NCBI GenBank assembly: GCA_030737875.1
Contig: CM060909.1
Location: 30,277,659-30,341,658, forward strand
Direction of reading: 5' to 3'
Origin: Allium sativum
Taxonomy: Eukaryota; Streptophyta; Magnoliopsida; Asparagales; Amaryllidaceae
Length of the DNA: 64,000 nucleotides
Shown here piece after piece: positions 1 through 8,893 of the stretch (position 1 is its first letter; the number at the start of each line of letters is the position of its first letter). The position numbers were made by a program, and so were the translations under genes. The notes below the pieces were generated by a model. It saw only the letters and a list, made by a program, of their open reading frames with translations, searched no databases and was not told the origin of the DNA.

Positions 1-2372
1 CCCAATCAATATCCTTCAAATGGTTGTACATAAACAAATCGTCTGATTTGTAAATGAATATTTATTTATTCACATTCACGTTAAATTTATATTTTTAACG
101 ATAAATAATTTATTTCAACACATGAATATATTTCCATTCATTCCACATCACAATCAATTTTCACCACACAAAAAAATCAAACAAGTCGTCCATGGTCTGT
201 GGACAACGGGTGTTGGGTGCTGCTAAGCACCATCTGCATCCTAGTATATAATTTTAACTAGAAAACAAGATTTCAAGTGGGAAGTTCTCACCGATTATCT
301 AAACCAAACACTATGACTCTTCATATGTAGAAAATCTTCGCCGTGCTCGCCCTTTTGTTACTTTGTCGTCCGTATTCACTACATATGTAAAAATCACATT
401 TTTATCGCTTTATCCCAACAAATAAAAATCATATTTTTATTTCTACTTCATATATTTTTACAACGCTTCCTTCAATACAAAAATTATATTTTTATATCTC
501 TACTTCTTATATAAAGATCGAATTTTTATTTCGCTACATATATAAAAATCATATTTTTATATTCTCTATTATATAAAAATTCTATTTCAATCCACTACTC
601 ATGTAAAAACGAATTTTTATATCTCTACTACATATGTAAAAATCACTCTTTTACACCGCTACTTCCATGATAAAAATAAAGTTCATATTTTATTTCACTT
701 CATATACTTTAAAGATTATATTTTTATTTCACTTCTCATACAATAAAAATTATAATCTTTTCTAAATTAAAGATCTAAACTTTTCACTATTTAAAAATCT
801 ATTCTGTATCATTATGAAAAATCATATCCTTTTTAACTATAAAAATCTCATCTTTCTAATAAAAATCTCGCCTTTACTATAATAAAAATCTCACCTTTAC
901 TATAATAAAAATCTAAGCTTTTCTCTTCATAAAAGAACGAATTTTTCTTATGCCAAAACATATATAAAAATTTGATTTTTCCTAAGCTATAACATAAATA
1001 AAAATTCTATTTTTATTATGTTAATAATCCAATCTTTCTAGTTTATAAAAATTAAAGCTTTCATGTAAAAAAAATCACTACTTTATGATTTAAAAATCAT
1101 ATGCTTCATGTTCTAAAAATAAAAATCGAAGGACTTATATTGATTTGGTGGAAGAGGGGTTTCACATTGGCTTGGGGGGGGGGGCTGCGTGCCATTTGTC
1201 GGAGGTATGAGGTGGTGGCGGTGCGGCCTTCAGGCGGTGGGAGGCGGTGGATTGGGCGCGAGGTCTGGGAGGCTCTCGCGGTGGATTCGAGCGTCGTATG
1301 GAGGGAAGGAAAGGGGGCGAGGAGGCGGAGGGGATCGGAGGAGAAAGAGAGGGGGGCCCTCGCGCTAGCGGCGGTGCGCTGCTGGGAGGAGCGCGGCTCC
1401 TCCTTCCTCTTTTTTTTTAATTTTTCTCAATGAATTGGTCAACCGGGAGGGGGGGGGGCTGAGAGAGTATAGAGAGAGAGGTTTTTTTTTAATTATTTAA
1501 TTTCAAAAAGTACCTTTTTATTTTGAACTCGAAATCAAACCCACCGACTATCGTCCATAGCTAATTACCCCCATTCCGAACACAATGGGATATGTATCAT
1601 AGGCTGATTCAACTGTTTCAATCAGTTTCCATCAAAATCAAAATATAAATCTATATATTGAATTTGAATGCACATTTCCATTTACCGGGGCCCCATATGG
1701 ACTCTAAAAATTCCCAAAACATACTTTCTAGCTTCATATTGACGATATGGTTCTAACAAAACTAATTTCGTCAAATTCCGAGACAGTTTGAAAATGGCCA
1801 TTTTCTAGTCGATAGAAATTGACTGAAACTGTTAAAACACGTTTAACTTCGCCACGCTCACATATTAATTTGAAAAATTACGAATTTTGGAATCTAACAA
1901 TAATTTGACTTCACGTACCCAACAAAAGTTGTTTCGTCGAAAACTGAGGTCGTTTGCAAAATTTTCATTTTTAAGGGCCAGAATTCCATAGCGACTATTC
2001 TGAATTTTCAACTGGACATAATGTTTTATTCCCGCTATGAAATTTTAATTTTTTGGATTCATTCGAAATATATTCTCACATAGATTCTAATATTTTTGGT
2101 TTCGCTGAAATCCGGTTTATTTTGAATCCTGTACAGTCATTTGAAATTTGAAATCGAATTTTCAAACTACCACGCCATTTCAGGCTCGTTTTATAATTTA
2201 AAATAAAATATTTATATTCTAACGACGATTCAAATTAATATATCCGTTATAATTCTATTCAAAATAAATTTCTCATCGTTATTATTTAAAATAATTCATT
2301 TTAAATATTCAAAATTCAATTAAATTGCCAAAATAAATTTTTTAAACTGGCTCGGATTTCCGGGTTATTACA
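1..2372 (-). mobile_element. Giant-LTR element, copy 1 (outer part of an LTR, truncated by window edge)
   Basis: Read on the minus strand, this begins with TGTAATAACCCGG at 2372 and follows the same order of blocks as the first 2.25 kb of the giant LTR at 32158. Shared blocks include the start motif, the 'correct'-length AT-rich lead, the GC-rich block, the GTGCT/AGCAC palindrome and a stretch ending near TGATTGGG. It is clearly more diverged from that copy than the two LTRs of the 32158-45059 element are from each other. It interrupts a Copia LTR; the expected 5-bp target duplication is GCACC at 2373-2377, whose partner lies left of the window. It may be a full element or a solo LTR. No protein is encoded. 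Confidence 0.8.
1130..1440. other. GC-rich block inside giant LTR copy 1
   Basis: A G-rich island on the plus strand in otherwise AT-rich DNA, equivalent to the C-rich blocks at about 33100-33500 and 40070-40470. It includes homopolymer G runs near 1176 and 1449. The 110-codon open frame across it does not correspond to the frame that is open in the other copies, so I do not call a gene. Confidence 0.6.
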
Positions 2373-3203
2373 GCACCAACACAGGACTTCAACAAATAAT
2401 AAGAGTTTGACTTCTGATTATGTTCTTGAATAACATTGAATAGCCAACAGTTGAGTACACCCTTCCTATAATCTTATCCTCAAGTGTATAACATGTATGT
2501 GAAGATTGAAGGAAGTATATTACTTATTGAATCAAGAGATATAAAATAATTTCAATGATCTAACAAGTAATTTGAATATTGGAGAGCTTTTTAATATGCA
2601 AGAATGTATAGAGTTTAAGATCAGAAAATATGAGGAGATTCGATGATTTGGAAAACATGTTTGTGATGTATATAATCATTGAAGTGTTGTGGACTTCCAT
2701 GGAGAGTTTTATCAAAGAAATCCTCTCATTTCCTTTCAGAAATGAAGAGGAATATCTTCATAAAAGATGATGTCTTTTTGAAAATATGGCTGTTGTAAAA
2801 TATGACCATTGGAAATATGACCGTTAGAAAATATGACTGTTGGAAATGTGAAGTGTCTTTTCGCGAAGTGTCATTCCGTGAAGTGTCTTTTCGCGATATG
2901 TCTTTTCGGGAAGTGACGAATTATCTTTTCGTGAAGTGTCTTCTCGCGAAGTGTCTTTTCGCGAAATGTCTTTTCGCAAAGTGTCTTTTCTCGAAGTGTC
3001 TTTTCATGAAGTGTCTTTTCGCGAAGTATTTTTCACAAAGTGTCTTTTCATAAGTGCATTTGTGTACGTTATATATTTGAGGATAGATTTTAACAATATA
3101 TAACACATCTAAGACACAATTAAATAGATAATCATAACCTATATCACTTTTCCTTCGAGCTCTTCTTCTTCCTTGTCATGAATCAAAAACTTGCGATCTA
3201 ACA
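2373..3203 (-). repeat. Copia-I 3' LTR (left end removed by giant-LTR insertion)
   Basis: This matches the 5' LTR at 29628-30547 from the GCACC of the insertion point (29947-29951 there) to the shared end GATCTAACA. A polypurine tract lies immediately beyond 3203, which identifies it as the 3' LTR of a minus-strand element. It holds about 190 bp (roughly 2648-2840) that the 5' LTR lacks, and a 15-bp minisatellite. The missing left part of this LTR should lie beyond the giant LTR, outside the window. Confidence 0.85.
2849..3052 (-). repeat. 15-bp minisatellite in the Copia-I 3' LTR
   Basis: About 13-14 head-to-tail units of GAAGTGTCTTTTCGC and variants (plus-strand reading). The open frames across it on both strands (Lys-Cys-Leu-Phe repeats and their reverse) are artefacts of a 15-bp period, not genes. 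The 5' LTR carries about 11-12 units. Confidence 0.9.
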
Positions 3204-3219
3204 TTCTCCCCCTTTTTTG
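3204..3219 (-). other. Polypurine tract of Copia-I
   Basis: On the minus strand this reads CAAAAAAGGGGGAGAA and abuts the LTR start TGTTAGATC. It is the primer site for plus-strand DNA synthesis. It fixes the orientation of the element and the LTR edge at 3203. Confidence 0.85.
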
Positions 3220-3358
3220 ATTGATGACAACCTCTTGCAATCTTGAGGAGTTATTTATTTTCTCCCCCTGAATGTATGCTAGCATCTATTTATCTCCCCT
3301 TTAATATGAAGCTTCTCTGCAACTTTTTGTTAGTGCATGGATAAAATACTTACCATTT
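3220..3358 (-). other. Copia-I internal 3' end, non-coding
   Basis: Short internal sequence between the polypurine tract and the site where the Tat element entered. It resumes at 28261. Upstream of the polypurine tract it has several shorter G-rich tracts (minus strand). No reading frame is supported. Confidence 0.65.
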
Positions 3359-3363
3359 GTTTC
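3359..3363. repeat. Target-site duplication GTTTC, left copy (Tat element)
   Basis: GTTTC directly precedes the Tat 5' LTR, and the same five bases follow the 3' LTR at 28256-28260. Joining the two flanks across the element restores continuous Copia-I sequence. Confidence 0.85.
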
Positions 3364-4072
3364 TATTGGCTAGCTTTCGGATCAAGCCACCAAGACTCAT
3401 GCACAAATCCAATGTGAAGCCTCACTTTTGAAAGCCAGAAAAGCTCGTTTGTGGTCACTTAGCCATCCTCGGCTCGTGCTCATGCTATCATGACTCAGAT
3501 CATACCTATGCCATAACGGCTCGGCTCGTGCCTGTGCCATCACAACCCAGCTCACGATAGTGCTCCACGATCCAACTCAAAAAGCCGAAGAATAGTAACC
3601 ACGACCAGGTCTTCCACGATCTGTAAGTTCAGGATTTGGTGACACATGTCCATAATTTCCATATTGACCATTTCTCCATCAAGCCACAAACCAGTCCGAG
3701 ATCCTCGGGATCCATGCCCCGTGTCTTCACGAACCACCTACAAATATAACCTATAAATAGCTCCATACTTGGCATTTTTAGGAACTTTTTGGCAATTCTG
3801 AGTGTTGTTACCACCATTGTTACTTGTCCATTATTTCTTATCAGTGTTATTATGAAATTACCGAGCAAATCATCATTGTAATCATGAGATTGAGAGTAAT
3901 CATTGATTGTACTTGAATTCTACATCTAATCAAAGATATATAAAGTGGACGTAGGCTCGTTAACGCCGAACCAATATAAATTTGGTGTGTTTTCTGCTTT
4001 TTCTTCATTCCTAGATATAATTCTCTGCAAATCTGAACTATTTGGGTGTTAGAGCCAAATTTGGATCTAATG
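3364..4072 (+). repeat. Tat element 5' LTR
   Basis: Matches 27551-28255. The expected TG start is TA here (TATTGGCTAGC against TGTTGGCTAGC), and the end reads TAATG here and TAACG in the 3' LTR, so the canonical CA is lost in both. The 3420-3560 stretch has degenerate repeats around GGCTCGTG. A TATA box lies at 3751. Near 3945-3980 is the pair AAAGTGGACGTAGG and GCCGAACCA, a motif that recurs inside the element at about 21752-21800. Confidence 0.88.
3751..3760 (+). promoter_or_regulatory. TATA box in Tat 5' LTR
   Basis: CTATAAATAG in the middle of the LTR, repeated at the equivalent place in the 3' LTR (27938-27947). It is the likely promoter for the genomic RNA, with transcription starting about 30 bp downstream. 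Confidence 0.65.
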
Positions 4073-4075
4073 TTT

Positions 4076-4093
4076 TGGTGCTTTCACTGAGAA
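4076..4093 (+). other. Primer binding site of the Tat element
   Basis: TGGTGCTTTCACTGAGAA begins 3 bp after the 5' LTR. It starts with the TGG complementary to a tRNA CCA end. The context TTGGTGCTTTCA is familiar from plant Gypsy elements. I cannot name the tRNA without a comparison. Confidence 0.6.
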
Positions 4094-4208
4094 CTGAATT
4101 CTCAGCATGCAAAATTATTTCCCTACTATTTGGTTATTCAAGTCCGAAGAAAATAGTCTGAATCTCCACTGTTTTAGTTTTTGAAGGTTTTTGCAAAGTC
4201 AAGACGCT

Positions 4209-5594
4209 ATGGCTGGAAAGAAATCCAAAGATGCACGAGCTGTGCAAGAAAATGAAGCTGCAAACGAAGCCGTTGAAGAAAGCGTTCATGAGCAGGTCAA
4301 GATGGAGTCTCCGGTTCGTGGTAATGAGGGGGCGAACCGACCCGCAGAAGGCATCACGACCCGGTCACAAGGTGCTATCGCGAGCCACCCTAATGTAGCC
4401 ACCACAAACGACCCTCACCGCAAGTCACGAACCATCCCCGGACTACTGCCACGAACTGTCTCTAAGGGGCCACCACGAGCCGCCATACAGAAGACACCAC
4501 AAACCGAACTGACCGTAGGACCACAACTCGACCTAGAAAGGAAATTATGGCTCGTCCTACTTATACCGGTACTTCTGCTCGACTTGGCTCGTGTTCTTTA
4601 CGTATAAGAGAGAATGATGGTAATCAATTCAATCCTTCTGCTCCAGCAACTGAGGGAGATCTTTCCTGCATCCTTGATATGCTGGGAAGGACGAATGACG
4701 AGTTGGTAGTCCAAAGGCAAGAGAGTTCCCTGTTACGATGGAACCTTACTGCATTGGACAGACGCATTGATGATCTTCAAAGGCAAAGGACACCTCCGCC
4801 ATTCCGACCTGTGACTCCAGAATACTCGTCTTCGTCTAGGCAATCTCCAAGGCCTCCACAGAGACCATTGGAAAGGCCTGTAAATATAGAACAACTTCGA
4901 TTTGGATCGCTTCCTTCTTGAGAAGAGGCAACAATTAACCTAGGACCTGTCGACCGTGATCTGTATAATCCTGCAGCGCTTCCCAGGGCACAGATTGTTA
5001 ATGATCCTGCTGAAAATCGACCATCGCAACCCCTTCGCCACGTGATTGACCGTGGTAATAGGGGCAAGGAAGCTCTGCACAAGCACCTGACTTCGTGGCG
5101 GCTCGTCGAAGGAATGATGGAGGGCCCCGCAGGACAAGGAGTGCTGATCCTGAATCTACAGTGACTCAGGCTGACGTTGAAGCAATGGTTAGGCAGATCA
5201 TGTTAGATAGCCGTGGCCAGAGAAACGAAGATTGGGGTATAGAGCGCAGTCATATGCCCTTTATTGACGATATATTGGAGGTTACATTCCCGAAGCGTTT
5301 TAACATGCCAACTATAAATTGCTATGCGGGCAGGACAGACCCAGTTCAGCACCTAATGAGATACTCGTGGTCTATGAATGCCGCTGCAGCTTCTGATGCT
5401 GTAAACTGTAAAGCGTTCCCGATATTCTTAGAAGATGCGGCGTTACTGTGGTTTACCCGCCTGCCAGCACGATCGATATCCAGTTTCAGGGAACTGAGTG
5501 AAAAATTTGTGAATCAATTCCGGCTTCACGCTCAGAGGTCTAAAAATGTCATTGAGTTATCCCTCATTAAAAATGTCCTGACGAGACTCTGAGA
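4209..5594 (+). pseudogene. gag: Tat gag, N-terminal and capsid part (frameshifted)
   Basis: Gag coats the genomic RNA and forms the virus-like particle. The first ATG is at 4209 (MAGKKSKDAR), followed by a charged, low-complexity N-terminus to about 4540. The sense frame then shifts at about 4547 and again at about 5095. The 5095-5592 part carries the retrotransposon gag domain, with AALLWFTRLP and the FRELSEKFVNQF stretch usual for this family. A further net frameshift lies just before 5592, so the track ends in a TGA only because the phase is lost. Gag continues at 16927 after the Tekay insertion. At least three frame breaks make it non-functional. Confidence 0.8.
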
Positions 5595-5599
5595 TCGTA
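5595..5599. repeat. Target-site duplication TCGTA, left copy (Tekay element)
   Basis: TCGTA precedes the Tekay 5' LTR and is repeated at 16922-16926 directly after the 3' LTR. It lies within the Tat gag codons. Confidence 0.93.
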
Positions 5600-5856
5600 T
5601 GTAACACCCCGTATTTTGAATAACTTGTTATAATATAAATCAGGGTAGAATTAAATTTTATAATCTAAATCAGGGGAAATGGGCTATTCCATTGCGTTCG
5701 TCTCGGAAAAATACGCGAAATAGAGTCCGAGTTTTCGAAAATCGGAGTCCGTATGACCCAGTTAAGGCCCGAAGAAGTTTCAGAAAATTCAAAATAGATT
5801 TAAATATTAAAATTTCAAATTTCAGAAGAGGCGGGAAAATTCCCGCCAGACAGAGG

Positions 5857-5965
5857 GAGTCGACACAGGGGTCGACATGGGTGTCGACCCCCCCACCCAA
5901 GGGGTCGACCCATGTGTCGACCCAGGGGTCGTCCCATGTGTCGACCCAGGGGTCGACCCCCCTGT
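5857..5965 (+). repeat. GTCGAC palindrome array upstream of the Tekay TATA box
   Basis: Seven exact GTCGAC sites at close spacing, alternating between GGGGTCGACCCA-like and GTGTCGACCCA-like units. The 3' LTR has four exact sites in a shorter array (about 14122-14190). It sits about 120 bp upstream of the TATA box in the presumed U3 enhancer zone. Confidence 0.8.
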
Positions 5966-6087
5966 CGGTCAGGATGGCCTAGGTGCACTGGTTTGAGCTT
6001 TGGGCTGGGTTTTGGGGCTTGTGACGAAATCTGACGGCTCTAACCTAATCTAGGGTTAATCTAAGGGCCTAAACTACATCCTAATTC

Positions 6088-6095
6088 TATAAATA
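6088..6095 (+). promoter_or_regulatory. TATA box in Tekay 5' LTR
   Basis: TATAAATA in a conserved setting, repeated at 14318-14325 in the 3' LTR. It is the best candidate core promoter for the element RNA. Confidence 0.65.
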
Positions 6096-6364
6096 CACCC
6101 TAAGACTTCCTTAATTCATACTAAAAATAGATACAACGTCGTTATGCCATCAAAATGCAACTTGAAGGAGCCTCCATCAAATAGTAGAGGAGGATAGCTT
6201 CTCAAATCAATTTCTAATCAACTCTAGCAACTTAATCTTCTTCATAGGAGTGCTAATCAACAAGTTGTGAGTTTATATGCCTTTAGCAAGCAATTGCTAA
6301 ACTAATTATGATAGGATATAATGAGGTTATGGTTATGTATGTGGATCAATGCAAGTTATGTTAT

Positions 6365-6564
6365 CATATGCTATGTGTTCATGATGTTATGCAAGTTATG
6401 CAAGTCATATGCTATGTGTTCATGATGTTATGCAAGTTATGCAAGTCATATGCTATATGTTCATGATGTTATGCAAGTTATGCAAGTTACATGCTATATG
6501 ATCATGATGTTATGCAAGTTATGCAAGTTTTAGGCTATGTGTTCATAATGCTAGTTATGCAAAT
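6365..6564 (+). repeat. 41-bp tandem repeat in Tekay 5' LTR
   Basis: Four full units plus one partial of a repeat beginning CATATGCTATGTGTTCATG and ending TTATGCAAGT. The 3' LTR (about 14594-14835) has five full units plus a partial. The difference shows array change after or during insertion. Confidence 0.85.
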
Positions 6565-6590
6565 CGCTATGATAAATATTGATCCATTAT

Positions 6591-6732
6591 GACACCATGT
6601 TATGAAAGTTTGGTGTTTGATTATATGCAAGTTCATATATGACATGTTATGCAAGTTTGGTGTTTGATTATATGCAAGTTCATATATGACATGTTATGCA
6701 AGTTTGGTGTTTGATTTTATGCAAGTAACATG
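6591..6732 (+). repeat. 47-bp tandem repeat in Tekay 5' LTR
   Basis: Three units containing TTATGCAAGTTTGGTG and ATATGCAAGTTCATAT. The 3' LTR carries two units. ATGCAAGTT words continue in looser form to about 6980. Confidence 0.85.
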
Positions 6733-7215
6733 TGCAAGTTTAAACCTTTGTATTATATGCATACATATGAAAGTTAACCCCTTTGTATGTCATACATACA
6801 TATGCAAGTTTACCCATTTGTATGACATAAGTAACTTATGCAAGTTACCCTCTTTATGACATATGTGATTCATGCAAGTTTGGGTTGATTATCTATGCTA
6901 ATTGGGTTTGATGCTATGGTCATATATGCATGTTGACACCTTTAAAACCCATGTTGATGCTAATGTTATGCAAGTTGAACCCATTGTATTTATGATGAAT
7001 CTTCCCTCTTAAGTATGTCATGTTAGCGAATTACGTGGGGAACGATGGGGTTAATATTCATGTTAATAAAATGGTGTGAAGTTGGTATGATTATGCATAC
7101 CATAAAGTGGATGGACATAAATGAGTCAATTATGTACATCGTTAAATTTGTAATTAATTAGGGATAATTAATACAAATTATAGGGGTGATTAATTAGGTG
7201 TAATTAATCGACTAA

Positions 7216-7440
7216 GACACGAGGTTGGACCCTTTTGTAGCATAAGACTGCCCGGAACCGACCGGCAAATCCAGCGGCTACAAATGATTGGCCCAATGTG
7301 AGAGGTCCTAAGCATAAACTAAATATGTGACAAGTGTAAAGACACGAGGTTAGACTCGGTTATGGCGTAAGGCTGCCCGGACCCAACCGGCAAATCCAGC
7401 TGCCATAAAAGATAGTCTAATGTGAGAGGTCTTTGCAAAG
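7216..7440 (+). repeat. 125-bp tandem pair with covarying two-tier hairpins (Tekay 5' LTR)
   Basis: Two units each begin GACACGAGGTT and end AATGTGAGAGGTC. Unit 1 has an outer stem TTTGTAGC (7234-7241) with GCTACAAA (7277-7284). Unit 2 has TTATGGC (7360-7366) with GCCATAA (7402-7408). In both, a 35-nt loop contains an inner hairpin, TGCCCGG with CCGGCA. The outer stems differ between units at two positions, and both differences are compensated on the other arm. The 3' LTR keeps both (15458-15508 and 15584-15632). Function unknown. Confidence 0.8.
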
Positions 7441-7510
7441 GTTACGGTCTTAATCAATTAAGAAACACTTAACCAGATAAGCATGTAGTGGGGCATGAGG
7501 GGTTAAGTGG

Positions 7511-7596
7511 GTGCCTTGGGTGGCATGTGGAAATCAAGTAAGTGCCTTGGGTGGCATGTGGAAATCTAGTGGGTTGCCTTGGGTGGCAATAGAAAA
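7511..7596 (+). repeat. Short tandem repeat around TGCCTTGGGTGGCA
   Basis: Three adjacent copies of GTGCCTTGGGTGGCA followed by GTGGAAATC in the first two. Each copy is a near-palindrome (TGCC and GGCA arms). Repeated in the 3' LTR at about 15735-15820. Confidence 0.75.
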
Positions 7597-8699
7597 TACG
7601 ATTAGAATACTTAACCAAGTGGAAACATGTAATTAAACATGATTAAAGGGTTAAGTGGGATGCACTAGAAAAGGGACAAGCTTTGGTGAGTAGCTTGTGG
7701 GGGCCCATTTCAACCAGTAACCCATATGTATCTTATTGGGCTCGACCCATGTCGAGGACGGGACACACGTACTGGGCTTGACTATAAGAGGCCAAAAACG
7801 GGTTAGTGGTGGCAAAGCAAGTCCAACGGGTTTCATAGGCGTGTGTGGACCCGGGCTGGTAGGTAAGACGTTGTTGCATCGTGTAGGTATAAGCCGTGCA
7901 CCATTGGTTGTATCGGGTTGCCACTTTGGGGAGTGATACACCCCACTGTGGGGCCAGCTCGGTTATCTACGGTAGGGAGCAGATCGCTTGGGGAGTAGTG
8001 GGTACACCTAGTGGAGATAGGGGCAGACGGCACCTATGTAGTCAGCTAGGGGTACACGAAACTACTAGTTAAATTTTCTAAGTCCTTGGGTGGGATCAAC
8101 CTTTAAGTAGGAATGACTGCTGTGGTGCAGTTAGTAATTACCCTTTGGTGGGTAGATGCGTCTTTACCGTTATCTTAGTTCATCCTATGTCTAGTTGGCT
8201 GCTTAGTGTAGTCATTTATCCCCAGTCATCACCGTACCAAGTTTATATCATACCCTAATTACTTTAATGATTGTATTGTTAAAGTTATAGGGCTCACTCA
8301 GACTTATGTCTAACACCATTGTTTTTTATCTTTTTCCCAACCCTCAGGTTCTCAGATTGGGCCTAGCATTAGTGGGCTTTGATCAGATTGCTTTATCTAT
8401 CTTTTGGAGCTTGGGCCGTGATGTAAAGCCCAGCTTATCTTTTCTATTATGGCTATTGGTTATGTAGTGGGATTATGTACTTATATTTTATCAGGATGGA
8501 TATTTAGTACTTGACTCTTTTATGGTGTTGTAACTAAACATGTTTACCTTCTACTGCAATGAAATGATGTTTTAGATTTCCAAGTATTATTTATATATGT
8601 CTTGTTGTAATTTTTCTGTTCTATATTCACTTAAAATACTCCACCGAAGTTAAGGCATTCCCTTAGTGACTGACCTTAGCTGGTGTGGGGTGTTACACG

Positions 8700-8711
8700 T
8701 GGTATCAGAGC
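8700..8711 (+). other. Primer binding site of the Tekay element (initiator Met tRNA)
   Basis: TGGTATCAGAGC starts 2 bp after the 5' LTR and is the standard plant site complementary to the 3' end of initiator methionine tRNA. Confidence 0.92.
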
Positions 8712-8893
8712 TGAAGGTTACCAGAACAGATAAATTTTTTAGAAAACTATTTTTCTAAAAACAATTTTGGAAGAAGTATTTTCAAAATCATGTCTTTTAA
8801 GAGGAAAGTTTTTGAAAGAAAAGCATAATCCCCAATAGCCATATCTTTATCTTTCGAATTCTCCGTTTTGAATCTTTCCTTTTTCGTTTCAGC

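Larger units (their letters stand above)
5600..8697 (+). repeat. Tekay 5' LTR
   Basis: Matches 13861-16921. In order it holds a GTCGAC palindrome array (5857-5965), a TATA box (6088), a 41-bp tandem repeat (6365-6564), a 47-bp tandem repeat (6591-6732), a 125-bp tandem pair of structured repeats (7216-7440), and a short tandem repeat (7511-7596). About 2.6 kb lies downstream of the TATA box, so the R and U5 parts are unusually long and repeat-rich. Open frames here (for example 5692-5982) are not conserved proteins. Confidence 0.93.

Noticed and set aside
2849..3052. CRISPR-like array
   Set aside because: Units are directly adjacent with no spacers, in a plant LTR retrotransposon.
2802..3106. 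Cys-Leu-Phe-Lys repeat proteins on both strands
   Set aside because: They are translations of a 15-bp minisatellite inside an LTR; open frames on both strands follow from a period divisible by three.
5692..5982. Basic peptide frame at the Tekay LTR start and its 14 kb counterpart
   Set aside because: It crosses the GTCGAC array, differs in length between the LTRs, lies upstream of the TATA box and has no domain.
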